From positions 330,648-394,647 of the forward strand of contig NZ_FOXL01000006.1 of assembly GCF_900115705.1 (NCBI RefSeq): a stretch of 64,000 bases of DNA. The letters run 5' to 3'. Made by a program: the position numbers and the translations under genes. Below, one piece after another: positions 19,415-28,442 of this stretch. The notes below the pieces were generated by a model. The model was not told where the DNA came from. It did not search any database and was given only the letters and a program-made list of their open reading frames with translations. This DNA comes from Frateuria terrea (lineage in GTDB: Bacteria; Pseudomonadota; Gammaproteobacteria; Xanthomonadales; Rhodanobacteraceae). The stretch's first letter is position 1; every line of letters starts with the position of its first letter.

Positions 19415-21130
19415 ATGCGCAGTGACCTGATCAAGCGCGGCCCCGACCGCGCGCCCGCCCGCGCCATGTTGCGCGCCACCGGCCTGGACGACGAGGCGAT
19501 CGCCAAGCCGCTGGTCGCGGTGGTGCACACCTGGTCGAACGTCTCGCCCTGCAACCTCAACCTGCGCGAACTGGCGGAGGCGGCGGCCGGGGGCATCCGC
19601 GCGGCCGGCGGCACGCCGGTGGAGTTCAACACCATCGCGGTGACCGACGGCATCGCGATGGGCACGCCGGGCATGCGCGCCTCGCTGGTCAGCCGCGAAC
19701 TGATCGCCGACTCGATCGAGCTGGCGGTGGACGGCCACTGCCTGGACGCGATGGTGGTGTTGTGCGGCTGCGACAAGACCATCCCGGCCGCGGCGATGGC
19801 GCTGGCGCGGCTGGACATCCCCGGCGTCGCACTCTACGGCGGCACCATCGACCACGGCCGGCACGAGGGCCACGCGATCACGGTGCAGCAGGTGTTCGAA
19901 GCGGTCGGCGCGCACGGCGCCGGCCGCATCGACGACGCGCAACTGGCGGCGGTCGAGCGCCACGCCTGCCCTGGCGCCGGCGCCTGCGGCGGGCAGTTCA
20001 CCGCCAACACGATGGCGATGGTGCTCTCCACACTCGGCCTGTCGCCACTGGGCTTCAACGACATTCCCGCCACGCACCCGGCCAAGCGCGCGGCGGCCTA
20101 TCGCTGCGGCGAGTTGGTGATGGAATGCCTGCGCGCGGGCCGCACGCCACGCGCACTGCTCACCCACACTTCGCTCACCAACGCCGCACGCATGGTCGCC
20201 GCTACAGCCGGCTCAACCAACGCGGTGCTGCACCTGCTGGCGATCGCGCGCGAGGCCGGCGTGGCGTGGACGCTGGAGGACTTCCAGCCAGCCGCCGAGC
20301 ACACGCCGGTGATCGCCGACCTGCTCCCCGGCGGGCGCTACACCGCGGTGGAGCTGTTCGGCGCCGGCGGCAGCGCGCGCGTGGCGCAGGAGCTGATTGC
20401 CGCCGGCATGCTGGAGGACGCACCCACCGTCACCGGCCGCTGGCTGTTCGCCGAAGTGGCCGCCGCGCCGCGCGCCGAAGCGCAGGACGTGGTGCATCCG
20501 GTGACCGCACCGCTCAAGCCCCGCGGCGGCTATTCGATCCTCTACGGCAACCTCGCGCCGGAAGGCTGCGTGCTGAAGCTACCCGGCAAGGGTGAGCGCT
20601 TCGAGGGCCGCGCGCGCGTGTTCGAGAGCGAGGAAGCCGCCTTCGCCGCCGTCCAGGGCGACGCGATCCAGCCCGGCGACGTGGTGGTGATCCGCAACGA
20701 GGGCCCGGCCGGCGGACCGGGCATGCGCGAGATGCTCGGCGTCACCGCGGCACTGATCGGCCGGGGCCTGGGCGACAGCGTGGCGCTGATCACCGACGGC
20801 CGCTTCTCCGGTGCCACCCGCGGCTTCATGGTCGGCCACGTGGCGCCGGAGGCGGCGCGTGGCGGACCGATCGCGCGATTGCGCGAGGGCGACACCATCG
20901 TCATCGACGCGCACCGGCGCGAGCTCTTCACCGGCGCCGATCTCGCCAGCCGGCCGTGGCAGCCGGCGCCGCCCAAGGTCACCCGCGGTGCGCTGGCCAA
21001 GTACGCGCAGCTGGTCGGCTCGGCCTCCGACGGCGCCACCACCCACGCCGCATTGCCCTGGATCGCCCGGCCGAACGCGGCACGCAGCGCAGAAGAAGCC
21101 CGCCGCGCGCCGGCCTCCGTCACCGCCTGA
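19415..21130 (+). CDS. ilvD: Dihydroxyacid dehydratase
   Basis: Fe-S dehydratase producing the 2-keto acids of Val and Ile; 571 residues, shorter than the 616-residue E. coli enzyme and closer to the short IlvD subgroup. Motifs: [18 protein letters not shown] (about residues 70-87), [11 protein letters not shown] with Cys117 and Cys119, [19 protein letters not shown] with a cluster Cys, and [17 protein letters not shown] near the C terminus. GGAG precedes the ATG. It is shared by the Val and Ile branches and lies between leuB and ilvC. Confidence 0.95.
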   Translation: MRSDLIKRGPDRAPARAMLRATGLDDEAIAKPLVAVVHTWSNVSPCNLNLRELAEAAAGGIRAAGGTPVEFNTIAVTDGIAMGTPGMRASLVSRELIADSIELAVDGHCLDAMVVLCGCDKTIPAAAMALARLDIPGVALYGGTIDHGRHEGHAITVQQVFEAVGAHGAGRIDDAQLAAVERHACPGAGACGGQFTANTMAMVLSTLGLSPLGFNDIPATHPAKRAAAYRCGELVMECLRAGRTPRALLTHTSLTNAARMVAATAGSTNAVLHLLAIAREAGVAWTLEDFQPAAEHTPVIADLLPGGRYTAVELFGAGGSARVAQELIAAGMLEDAPTVTGRWLFAEVAAAPRAEAQDVVHPVTAPLKPRGGYSILYGNLAPEGCVLKLPGKGERFEGRARVFESEEAAFAAVQGDAIQPGDVVVIRNEGPAGGPGMREMLGVTAALIGRGLGDSVALITDGRFSGATRGFMVGHVAPEAARGGPIARLREGDTIVIDAHRRELFTGADLASRPWQPAPPKVTRGALAKYAQLVGSASDGATTHAALPWIARPNAARSAEEARRAPASVTA

Positions 21131-21180
21131 CCCCTCACTTCCACCCCTCCGACGCGAGGGGCAAACCTGGAGAACATCGC

Positions 21181-22191
21181 ATGACGACACCAGCACCCAA
21201 CCCGCTCGCCCACACCCGCGCCGCCGTGCTCGGCTACGGCAGCCAGGGCCGCGCGCACGCGCTCAACCTGCGCGATTCGGGCCACGAAGTGGTGCTCGGC
21301 CTGCGCAAGGGCGGCCCGTCCTGGCAACGTGCGCAGGCCGAGGGCTTCGCCGTGGCCGAACCGGCCGAAGCGGTAAAAGGTGCGGCGCTGGTCGCCGTGC
21401 TCACTCCCGACATGGCGCAGCCGGCGCTCTACCGCGAGGCGATCGCGCCCCATATCGCGCCGGGCGCGGCGCTGCTGTTCGCGCACGGCTTCAACGTGCA
21501 CTACGGACAGATCGAGCCGCGCAAGGACATCGACGTGGTGCTGGTGGCGCCCAAGGGCCCCGGCGCGCTGGTGCGCAGCGAATACGCGCGCGGCCGCGGC
21601 GTGCCCTGCCTGTGGGCGGTGCACCAGGATGCCAGCGGCGCGGCCGCGGCCAAGGCGCGCGCCTATGCCGATGGGATCGGCGGCGGCCGCGCGCTGCTGA
21701 TCCAGACCGACTTCCGCGAGGAGACCGAGACCGACCTGTTCGGCGAGCAGGCCGTGCTCTGCGGCGGCGCCAGCGAGCTGGTCACCAAGGGCTTCGAGAC
21801 GCTGGTGGAAGCCGGCTACCAGCCGGAGATCGCCTACTACGAGGTGATGCACGAGCTGAAGCTGATCGTCGACCTGTTCTACGAGGGCGGGCTGACGAAG
21901 ATGCTCGAGTTCGTCTCCGAGACCGCGCAGTACGGCGACTACGTCAGCGGTCCGCGCGTGGTCGACACCGGCACCAAGGAGCGCATGCGCGCGGTGCTCG
22001 ACGACATCCGCGACGGCACCTTCGCGCGGCAGTGGATCGCCGAGCACCAGGCCGGATTGCCCAACTACCGGCGTCTGAAGCAGGCCGACCTCGATCACCC
22101 GATCGAGAAGGTCGGCGCGGCGTTGCGTGCGCGCATGCCGTGGCTGCAGCCGGCCAAGGAGGAGCCGGCGCCGCTCAAGGTGGTGGGTTAG
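21181..22191 (+). CDS. ilvC: Ketol-acid reductoisomerase (class I, short form)
   Basis: NADPH-dependent isomerase and reductase acting after acetolactate synthase; 336 residues, the short class I form. Motifs: the dinucleotide loop [20 protein letters not shown] (residues 14-33), a basic cofactor-specificity loop [33 protein letters not shown], and the Mg-binding segment [13 protein letters not shown], followed by [22 protein letters not shown] lies 9 bases before the ATG; an upstream in-frame extension inside ilvD is not used. Confidence 0.96.
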   Translation: MTTPAPNPLAHTRAAVLGYGSQGRAHALNLRDSGHEVVLGLRKGGPSWQRAQAEGFAVAEPAEAVKGAALVAVLTPDMAQPALYREAIAPHIAPGAALLFAHGFNVHYGQIEPRKDIDVVLVAPKGPGALVRSEYARGRGVPCLWAVHQDASGAAAAKARAYADGIGGGRALLIQTDFREETETDLFGEQAVLCGGASELVTKGFETLVEAGYQPEIAYYEVMHELKLIVDLFYEGGLTKMLEFVSETAQYGDYVSGPRVVDTGTKERMRAVLDDIRDGTFARQWIAEHQAGLPNYRRLKQADLDHPIEKVGAALRARMPWLQPAKEEPAPLKVVG

Positions 22192-22275
22192 CGCGCGTCG
22201 CCGCGTGAGCCCGTGCCCTTCCCCGCACTGCGGGGAGCGGGCTTCCCACCCTCGCTTCCCCAAGGAGTTGCCCTC

Positions 22276-24117
22276 GTGAACGCCCAGCCGAACCCACCTG
22301 CGATCCACCCGCGCGCCGGCCAGCCGCTGACCGGCGCGGAGGTGATCGTGCAGGTGCTTGCCGACGAGGGTGTGCAGATGCTGTTCGGCTACGCCGGCGG
22401 CGCGATCCTGCCGGTGTTCGACGCTCTGTACCGGCACAACGCGACGCATGCCGGCGAGGATGGCCGTGAGCCGATGCCGCTGGTGGTGCCGGCCAACGAG
22501 CAGGGCGCGGGTTTCATGGCGGCCGGCTACGCGCGTGCCTCGGGCAAGGTCGGCGTGGCGATCGTCACCTCGGGGCCGGGCGCGACCAACATGGTCACGC
22601 CGGTGCAGGACTGCATGGCCGATTCGATTCCGCTGGTGGTGGTCTGCGGCCAGGTCGGTACGGCCGCACTGGGCAGCGACGCCTTCCAGGAGGCGCCGGT
22701 GCATCACCTGATGGGCGCCTGTGCCAAGCACGTGTTCCTGGTCACCGATCCGGCGCGGCTGGAGGCGACCCTGCGCAGCGCCTTCATGCTGGCGCGCAGC
22801 GGGCGGCCGGGGCCGGTGGTGGTCGACTGCCCGAAGGACGTGCAGAACGCCGCGCTGCGCTTCCACGGCGAGGGCGAGCTGGCGCTGCCCGGCTACCGCG
22901 CGCGGCTGCGCCGGAGCGACCAGGCCGCGCTGTCCGACGCCGAATGTGTCGCGTTCTTCGAAGCGCTGCGACGCGCGCGCCGCCCGCTGCTGTATGCCGG
23001 CGGCGGCGTGGTCGCGGCGGGCGCCGCGCCGGCGCTGCGTGCTTTCGCCGATGCGTTCGGCCTGCCGGTGACGACCAGCCTGATGGGCATCGGCGCAGTC
23101 GACACCCGCGCGCCGCTGGCGCTGCACATGCTGGGCATGCATGGCACCGCGTACGCCAACTATGCGGTGGAGGACTGCGACTTCCTGTGCGCGCTGGGTG
23201 CGCGCTTCGACGACCGCGTGTGTGGCGCACCCGACCGCTTCGCGCCACGCGCGCGTTTCCTGGCGCAGGTCGACATCGACCCGGGCGAGGTGGGCAAGGT
23301 CAAGCCGGTCCACTGGCAGCACGTCGGACCGCTCGCCCGTGCACTGGATCGGTTGACCGCGTGGGGGCGAGCGCACGGCGTGCGTCCCGATCTGGCCGAA
23401 TGGCACGCGCACCTGGCGCGATCCAAGCGCGACCACGCGATGAACTACGACCGCGCCAGCCCGCTGATCCAGCCGCAGGCGGTGCTCGAAGCGATCGACC
23501 GCCACGCGCAGGGCCGCGCCATCGTCAGCACCGGCGTGGGCCAGCACCAGATGTGGGCGGCGCAATGGCTCGCCTTCCGCGAGCCGCGGCAGTGGCTGAC
23601 CTCCGGCGCCATGGGCACGATGGGCTTCGGGCTGCCCGCCGCAGTCGGCGCACAGCTGGCGCGGCCGGACTCGCTGGTGATCGACATCGACGGCGACACC
23701 AGCATCCGCATGAATGCCGGCGAGCTGGAAACCATCGCGCGCCTGGAGCTGCCGGTGAAGGTGCTGGTGCTGGACAACGGCGGGGACGGCATGGTGCGGC
23801 AGTGGCAGCGGCTCTACTACGGCGGACGCTTTGCCGCCTCCGCGCGACCGGGCCGCCGGCGCGACTTCGTGCGTGCGGCGCAGGCCGACGGCTTCGCCTG
23901 GGCGCGCCGGCTGGACGATCGCAACGCGCTGGAGCAAACGATCGCCGCCTTCCTCGCCTTCGACGGACCCGCCTTCCTGGAAGTGGCGATCGACCCGGAC
24001 GCCTGCGTCTACCCCATGGTCGGCCCCGGTGCGAGCTACGCGCAGATGGTCACCGGCCCGCATATCGCCTCGCGCGAGGCCGCCGCGCCGCTGGCCGCGG
24101 CCGGCGCGATGTTCTGA
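22276..24117 (+). CDS. ilvG: Acetolactate synthase large subunit
   Basis: ThDP-dependent first enzyme of Val and Ile synthesis, 613 residues. A GTG start at 22276 is set by AAGGAG at 22262-22267; an upstream GTG at 22213 lies in a GC-rich hairpin and is rejected. Motifs: LTGAEVIVQVLADEGVQMLF, GYAGGAILPVFDAL, the catalytic Glu in PANEQGAGFMAAGYARASGK (Asn replaces the His usual before that Glu), VTSGPGATNMVTPVQDC, FQEAPV, and the ThDP/Mg region GDTSIRMNAGELETI with NGGDGMVRQWQRLYY. The small subunit follows 12 bp later. Confidence 0.95.
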   Translation: MNAQPNPPAIHPRAGQPLTGAEVIVQVLADEGVQMLFGYAGGAILPVFDALYRHNATHAGEDGREPMPLVVPANEQGAGFMAAGYARASGKVGVAIVTSGPGATNMVTPVQDCMADSIPLVVVCGQVGTAALGSDAFQEAPVHHLMGACAKHVFLVTDPARLEATLRSAFMLARSGRPGPVVVDCPKDVQNAALRFHGEGELALPGYRARLRRSDQAALSDAECVAFFEALRRARRPLLYAGGGVVAAGAAPALRAFADAFGLPVTTSLMGIGAVDTRAPLALHMLGMHGTAYANYAVEDCDFLCALGARFDDRVCGAPDRFAPRARFLAQVDIDPGEVGKVKPVHWQHVGPLARALDRLTAWGRAHGVRPDLAEWHAHLARSKRDHAMNYDRASPLIQPQAVLEAIDRHAQGRAIVSTGVGQHQMWAAQWLAFREPRQWLTSGAMGTMGFGLPAAVGAQLARPDSLVIDIDGDTSIRMNAGELETIARLELPVKVLVLDNGGDGMVRQWQRLYYGGRFAASARPGRRRDFVRAAQADGFAWARRLDDRNALEQTIAAFLAFDGPAFLEVAIDPDACVYPMVGPGASYAQMVTGPHIASREAAAPLAAAGAMF

Positions 24118-24129
24118 AGGGACGCGCCG

Positions 24130-24366
24130 ATGCCGCACACGCTTTCCATCCTGCTGCAGAACGAGGCCGGCACGCTGCTGCGCGTGGCCGGGCTGTTCGC
24201 CACCCGCAGTTGCAACATCGACGCACTGACCGTGCGCGCCACCGATGATCCGTCGATCGCACGGATGGTGCTGGAGGTGCGCGGCGACGTTCCCGCGCTG
24301 GACCGGCTGGTGCAGAAGGCGCGCCGGCTGGTCGACGTGCTGGAAGTGGAGCAGTCGCCGCCGTGA
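24130..24366 (+). CDS. ilvM: Acetolactate synthase small subunit (short IlvM type)
   Basis: 78-residue single ACT-domain protein, the size of E. coli IlvM and much shorter than IlvN/IlvH. Residues 1-76 form the ACT fold (HTLSILLQNEAGTLLRVAGL, RSCNIDALTVRATDD, IARMVLEVRG). It binds and activates IlvG and may confer Val feedback. It lies 12 bp after ilvG and overlaps the next small ORF by GTGA. Confidence 0.92.
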   Translation: MPHTLSILLQNEAGTLLRVAGLFATRSCNIDALTVRATDDPSIARMVLEVRGDVPALDRLVQKARRLVDVLEVEQSPP

Positions 24367-24590
24367 CGCAGCACGACCTGCCCGGCACCGTCGGACTGCT
24401 GGTGCACGCGCGGGTGTACGAGGCGGCGCGCGTCAACCCGCCGGACGTCGCGGCGCAGCTGTCCGAGCAGCTCGGCCGGCCGCTGCTGCTCGAGCGCGAG
24501 GACCCGCAGCCCTGGGCTTGGGGAGATGTTCCTCCGTGCATGCGGAAGAGCGTCAGCCGGGGCCTGCGCAAGAGGGGCGCGACGTCGTGA
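24363..24590 (+). CDS. Small unknown protein coupled to ilvM
   Basis: 75-codon frame whose GTG start overlaps the ilvM stop (GTGA), the same coupling seen throughout this operon. Codons 1-50 are nearly all G or C ending, like neighbouring real genes (LPGTVGLLVHARVYEAARVN, AAQLSEQLGRPLLLEREDP). After residue 51 the codon use changes abruptly (GCT, GGA, GAT, GTT, CCT), so the original reading frame may have ended or shifted there. No family is recognised. It could be the remnant of a larger coupled gene or a genuine small protein. It ends 34 bp before the convergent cyclase gene. Confidence 0.45.
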   Translation: MTQHDLPGTVGLLVHARVYEAARVNPPDVAAQLSEQLGRPLLLEREDPQPWAWGDVPPCMRKSVSRGLRKRGATS

Positions 24591-24624
24591 TGCCTTGTGC
24601 GACCCGACGCGCGCCGAGCGCCGC

Positions 24625-25743
24625 TCAGAACAGGTCGATGCTGCCGGTGCTCATGAGCTCGCAGGCAAGCTCGCCGCGCCCGAGCATTTCCTCGTAGCCA
24701 TGCGTGCGGTTGCGGCCATGCTCCTTGGCGTAATACAGCGCCTTGTCCGCGCGATCGATGACCGACTCCGGGTAATCGCCCGGCGCCGCGCGCGCGTAGC
24801 CGACGCTGACGGTGACGTATCCGACCTGCGGGAACAGGTAGCTGGCCACCCGCTCGCGGAAGCGCTCCAGTGCACCGCGCGCCTCCGCCTCGTCGTGCCC
24901 GGTGAGCAGGATCACGAATTCCTCGCCACCGAAACGGAACAGCACGTCACCCTGGCGGAAGCAGGCGCGCATCTGCTGGGCCAGCAGCAGGATCACCTCG
25001 TCGCCGTAGATGTGCCCGTAGGTGTCGTTGATGCGCTTGAAGTGGTCGATGTCGAAGATCGCCAGCCACACCGACGGCGTGCCCAGGCCCGCCGCGCGGC
25101 GCTCCTGCGCCCGGCGCGCGACGGCCAGCGGCAGGAACATCCGTTGCAGGTGGCGCTCGAAGGTGCGCCGGTTGTACAGGCCGGTGAGCTTGTCGCGTTC
25201 GCTCTCGTTGAGCAGCGTGATGTAGTTGGCGTAGATCCGCGCGAAGCCCTCGGCCAGCGCGCGTGCGCCGTCCAGCGCGGCGCCGCTCTCCAGCTGCAGC
25301 GCACCCAGTGCGCGGCCTTCGTGCAGGATCGGCACGTACAACCGGTGGCAGCCGTCCTCGCCGACCTCGACGTGGCTGCGCTGGCCGTCCATGCAGTGCC
25401 AGACCGGCTGCAGCGCAGGGTCGTGCTCGTCCGGGTCGCATGCGCCGACGACGAACCCGCCGCTGGCGTCGGCCACGCAGCGCACCAGGCTGTCCATCCG
25501 GCGGCCGTCGATCGTGCGCTTGCACAGGAGCACCTCGCGGGCCGGCGCCAGCTCGGCCAGTGACAGCGCCAGGCTGTGGTCGAGCGCGTCGATATCGCGG
25601 TGGTGGGTGAACGCGGCGACCGAGTCCAGCAGCCGCGCGTGCGCCGACGGCACGACCGATCGAGGCCCCGGGGCAGCCACCGGCTGCGCCCGCGCCAGCA
25701 AGGCGGGCGCCTCTTGCGTAACGATGTCGCAAGCGACGGACAT
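24625..25743 (-). CDS. Diguanylate cyclase with N-terminal GAF-like sensor
   Basis: Makes cyclic di-GMP from two GTP; 372 residues, no membrane segment, so cytoplasmic. Residues 1-200 include a GAF-like region (HRLYVPILHEGRALGALQLE). The GGEEF domain (about 205-360) shows KLTGLYNRRTFERHL, IFDIDHFKRINDTYGH, the active motif RFGGEEFVILL and an upstream RQGD that fits the product-inhibition I-site (RxxD five residues before GGEEF). The end DKALYYAKEHGRNRTHGYEE is typical. The ATG at 25743 follows GGGAGG by 6 bases. It is convergent with the ilv operon. The 216-bp gap upstream (25744-25959) shows no other gene. Confidence 0.9.
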   Translation of the reverse strand: MSVACDIVTQEAPALLARAQPVAAPGPRSVVPSAHARLLDSVAAFTHHRDIDALDHSLALSLAELAPAREVLLCKRTIDGRRMDSLVRCVADASGGFVVGACDPDEHDPALQPVWHCMDGQRSHVEVGEDGCHRLYVPILHEGRALGALQLESGAALDGARALAEGFARIYANYITLLNESERDKLTGLYNRRTFERHLQRMFLPLAVARRAQERRAAGLGTPSVWLAIFDIDHFKRINDTYGHIYGDEVILLLAQQMRACFRQGDVLFRFGGEEFVILLTGHDEAEARGALERFRERVASYLFPQVGYVTVSVGYARAAPGDYPESVIDRADKALYYAKEHGRNRTHGYEEMLGRGELACELMSTGSIDLF

Positions 25744-25959
25744 GCTGGCCTCCCAGGCGTTGAAGCGTTCCCGACCCCACGCCCGCCGCGGCGCGGCGGG
25801 TTCTCTGGCCCGCTTTATCGGCATGGCCGCCCATGGCTTGAGCCGCGCTGCGGCCCCTGGATTCAAACTGCCCCGCGTGTTTGGCCTCACCGCGCGATCT
25901 CGCCCGCTTGACGGCGCATGCGCGACGCTCGGCATCCACGAACCAGCAGGAGATCGCTC

Positions 25960-26130
25960 ATGCCGAACAACCCACAGCATCCGGAGCCGCCCATCGCCCA
26001 GCCTGGCAAGCAGCGTCCGGACCAGGAAATCCGCAATCCCGGGCATGCCAGCCCGGCGCGGGACGCCGATGCCGATCCGTTGGGCAGCCCGCTGGAAGAG
26101 AACGACCCGCTGGCACCGCCGCCGCTCTGA
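25960..26130 (+). CDS. Small Pro/Asp-rich disordered protein
   Basis: 56 codons with ATG at 25960 and a good ribosome site (AGGAG, 7 bases). The composition is about one quarter Pro plus many Asp, Glu, Asn and Gln, with no hydrophobic core, signal peptide or Cys (PPIAQPGKQRPDQEIRNPGH; DADADPLGSPLEENDPLAPP). It is predicted to be unstructured. No family recognised. Good Shine-Dalgarno spacing is the main support. It stands alone between a diguanylate cyclase gene on the other strand and ubiA. Confidence 0.55.
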   Translation: MPNNPQHPEPPIAQPGKQRPDQEIRNPGHASPARDADADPLGSPLEENDPLAPPPL

Positions 26131-26271
26131 GTCCTGCCCGTCCCGCGCAAAGAAAGTTGGATGGGCTCGTGAGTAGCATGCCCTGGAACCGCTCTTCCGG
26201 GGCATCCGCCGAGCGGCCGAAAGCGCCGTGCCGCTCAATCGAGCAGATCACGCCGGGCTAAACTTCCCGGC

Positions 26272-27282
26272 ATGGCCCCTCCTCCTTCTCGCAAACGCCA
26301 GCAGCACATGCCACCGACCACGGCGCGGCCGCGGCCTCCCGCACAGCGGCCGATCCGCCCGGCCGACAGCTCGACCCGCGCCACCCGCGTGCTCGAACTG
26401 CTGCTGCGCCGGCTGCCGCCGCGCTGGCGCGAAAAGGCCGCCGACTACCTCGTGCTCACCCGCATGGACCGCCCGATCGGCGCGCTGCTGCTGCTGTGGC
26501 CGACCTGGTGGGCACTATGGCTGGCGGCCGGCGATTTTCCTCCGTGGGGCACGCTGGCGATCTTCACCCTGGGCGTGTTCGCGATGCGCTCGGCCGGCTG
26601 CGCGATCAACGACTTCGCCGACCGCAAGCTCGATCCGCAGGTGGCACGCACTGCCGGGCGGCCGATCGCCAGCGGACGGGTCAGCCCGCGCGAGGCATTG
26701 ATCGTGTTCGGCGTGCTGCTGGCCTTTTCGTTCGTGCTGGTGCTGTTCACCAACACGCTGACCATCAAGCTGTCCTTCGCCGGCGGGGCGCTGGCGGCGA
26801 TCTACCCGTTCACCAAGCGCTGGACCTACCTGCCGCAGGTAGTGCTGGGCGCGGCGTTCGGCTGGGCGATCCCGATGGCGTTCGCAGCGGTGTCCAACAC
26901 GGTGCCGCCGCTGGGCTGGCTGCTGTTCCTGGGCAACATCCTGTGGTCGGTGATCTATGACACCGAGTACGCGATGGTCGACCGCGACGACGACCTGAAG
27001 GTCGGCGCCAAGTCCACCGCGATCCTGTTCGGCGATGCGGACGTGCCGATCTTGGGAATGCTGATCGGCACTTTCCTGCTGGCCATGCTGTTTGTCGGCC
27101 AGCGCGCGCAACTGCCGTGGCCATACTGGCTCGGTCTGCTGGCTGCCGCCGGCCTGTTCGGCTGGCAGCTGTGGCTGATCCGCCGCCGCGCGCGCGATGC
27201 CTGCCTGGCAGCCTTCCGGCACAACAATTGGGTCGGCCTGGCGCTGTGGATAGGGATCGTGCTCGGCCTCGCCGTGAAATGA
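26272..27282 (+). CDS. ubiA: 4-Hydroxybenzoate polyprenyltransferase
   Basis: Integral inner-membrane prenyltransferase joining the polyprenyl tail to 4-hydroxybenzoate in ubiquinone synthesis; 336 residues from ATG 26272. Two Asp-rich Mg-diphosphate motifs are visible: INDFADRKLDPQ (about residue 120) and YDTEYAMVDRDDDLKVG (about residue 232), within some eight hydrophobic segments. The first 45 residues are a Pro/Arg-rich extension absent from most UbiA, so ATG 26308 is a plausible start. A -10-like TAAACT at 26259-26264 would put the transcript start at about 26271, implying either a leaderless mRNA from 26272 or use of the later ATG. Confidence 0.92.
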   Translation: MAPPPSRKRQQHMPPTTARPRPPAQRPIRPADSSTRATRVLELLLRRLPPRWREKAADYLVLTRMDRPIGALLLLWPTWWALWLAAGDFPPWGTLAIFTLGVFAMRSAGCAINDFADRKLDPQVARTAGRPIASGRVSPREALIVFGVLLAFSFVLVLFTNTLTIKLSFAGGALAAIYPFTKRWTYLPQVVLGAAFGWAIPMAFAAVSNTVPPLGWLLFLGNILWSVIYDTEYAMVDRDDDLKVGAKSTAILFGDADVPILGMLIGTFLLAMLFVGQRAQLPWPYWLGLLAAAGLFGWQLWLIRRRARDACLAAFRHNNWVGLALWIGIVLGLAVK

Positions 27283-27360
27283 AGGGATCGAGGTCCCGCG
27301 CCCCCAACGGATCCGCCCGACCTGTCTGCAGGCGAGGCCAGAATCAACGAGCGCACCCGG

Positions 27361-28083
27361 CTACCGCCCACGCGGCGATGGCGCCCGCGCCAATGCCCAC
27401 ACGTCCACCCGCGCCACGCCCGCCCGCCTGAGCACCCGCGCGCATTCGGCCAGCGTCGCGCCGGTAGTCATCACGTCATCCAGCACGGCCACGTGCGCCG
27501 GCAGCGCCACCGGATCACGCAATGCAAACGCCCCACGCACGTTGCGCCGGCGCATGGCCGCATCCAGCTCGGTCTGCGCCGCGGTGGCACGCGCCCGCAG
27601 GAGCACGTCGTGCCGCACCGGAATGCCGAGCGCGCGACCGACCGGCCGGGCCAGCTCCAGCGCCTGGTTGTAGCCGCGCTGGCGCAGACGCGCGCGATGC
27701 AGCGGCACCGGCAGGATCAGTGCCGGCCGCGCGAGCGGCGGTGGCAGTCGCTGCCACAGCTCGGCCAGCGTGCGCCCGGCAGCGAGTTCGCGGCCGAACT
27801 TGTAGCGTGCCTCCAGCCGGTCCAGCGGCCAGCCGTAGCGGAAGGGCGCCCAGGCCGCCTGCCACGGCGGCGGCTTGCGCTGGCAGGCGCCGCACGACGC
27901 CACCGAACCTGGCAGCGGCAGCGCACAACGCGCGCAGCAGTGGTGGTTTCGCGGCAACTCCGCGGCGCAGGCGCGGCACAGGTCCAGCCCATCGGCGCCG
28001 GCGGCCCCGCACAGCAGGCAGCGCCACGGCAACAGCCAGGCCTGCAGGCGTTGCAGGGGATGGGACAGCGCATCCATGCGCAT
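27361..28083 (-). CDS. comF: ComF-family phosphoribosyltransferase-like protein
   Basis: 240 residues. An N-terminal Cys-rich zinc segment (WRCLLCGAAGADGLDLCRAC, then CCARCALPLPG and CGACQRK) is followed by a PRTase domain with ILPVPLHRARLRQRGYNQA and the PRPP-binding motif VAVLDDVMTTGATLAECARV. In naturally competent bacteria ComF helps bring DNA into the cytoplasm; in Xanthomonadales the same gene is often called double-zinc-ribbon phosphoribosyltransferase. It ends 78 bp after the convergent ubiA and follows the small membrane gene at 28093 by 9 bp, probably one transcript. Confidence 0.88.
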   Translation of the reverse strand: MRMDALSHPLQRLQAWLLPWRCLLCGAAGADGLDLCRACAAELPRNHHCCARCALPLPGSVASCGACQRKPPPWQAAWAPFRYGWPLDRLEARYKFGRELAAGRTLAELWQRLPPPLARPALILPVPLHRARLRQRGYNQALELARPVGRALGIPVRHDVLLRARATAAQTELDAAMRRRNVRGAFALRDPVALPAHVAVLDDVMTTGATLAECARVLRRAGVARVDVWALARAPSPRGR

Positions 28084-28092
28084 CGGCTCGGA

Positions 28093-28299
28093 TCAGCCCC
28101 GCGGCTTGTACAGCGCCGCGTCGAGGATCGACCACAGGTGGATGATCCAGCCCAACCATACGATCCACAGCGCCGCGGCGAGCACGAACATGATGGCGGC
28201 CTTGAGCAACCGCCCTTGCACCAGCTGGCCCAGGCCGGGGATGAAGAAGCTGCACACCGCGGCGATGACGTTGCCGGTGCTGCCCTGACCTGCGCTCAT
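28093..28299 (-). CDS. Small membrane protein (two hydrophobic segments)
   Basis: 68 residues. Residues 10-27 ([18 protein letters not shown]) and 32-54 ([20 protein letters not shown] and following) are hydrophobic. The [14 protein letters not shown] element recalls TM2-type small membrane proteins, in which a short Gly-rich turn separates two helices. Predicted to sit in the inner membrane; function unknown. It lies 9 bp upstream of comF on the same strand and is divergent from the biotin operon. Confidence 0.65.
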   Translation of the reverse strand: MSAGQGSTGNVIAAVCSFFIPGLGQLVQGRLLKAAIMFVLAAALWIVWLGWIIHLWSILDAALYKPRG

Positions 28300-28358
28300 C
28301 GGCTTGCTCCGTGGGAGTGGGGTTCACGCATGGTAACGGACCCGCTTGGGCTAGGTGC

Positions 28359-28388
28359 GTCAACCAAAAAGTGTCTTTTCGAGTTGAC
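28359..28388. promoter_or_regulatory. BirA-like biotin operator
   Basis: Inverted repeat GTCAACC - 16 bp - AGTTGAC (six of seven bases paired), 55 bp before bioB. The extended half-sites match the proteobacterial BirA consensus TTGTAAACC / GGTTTACAA at 6 of 9 positions each, and the spacing is near the usual 14-16 bp. Its position before bioB supports biotin-responsive repression by a BirA with a DNA-binding domain. Confidence 0.5.
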
Positions 28389-28442
28389 ACCGACCGGACC
28401 CGTTCCCACACTGCCGCGTCCCCACGCGGAGCCGCGCCACCC

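Noticed and set aside
22192..22275. GC hairpin between ilvC and ilvG as an operon-internal terminator
   Set aside because: No U-tract, and ilvG and ilvM downstream clearly belong to the same pathway; more likely a repeat-type hairpin.
20542..24138. Very long leftward open frame (about 1200 codons) opposite ilvD-ilvC-ilvG
   Set aside because: Antisense shadow of high-GC genes: composition dominated by Arg, His, Gln, Ala and Gly with no motifs, while the plus strand encodes clear enzymes.
25855..25875. GATTCAAAC resembling the T-arm of a tRNA on the minus strand
   Set aside because: No paired T-stem, no acceptor stem and no CCA end around it.
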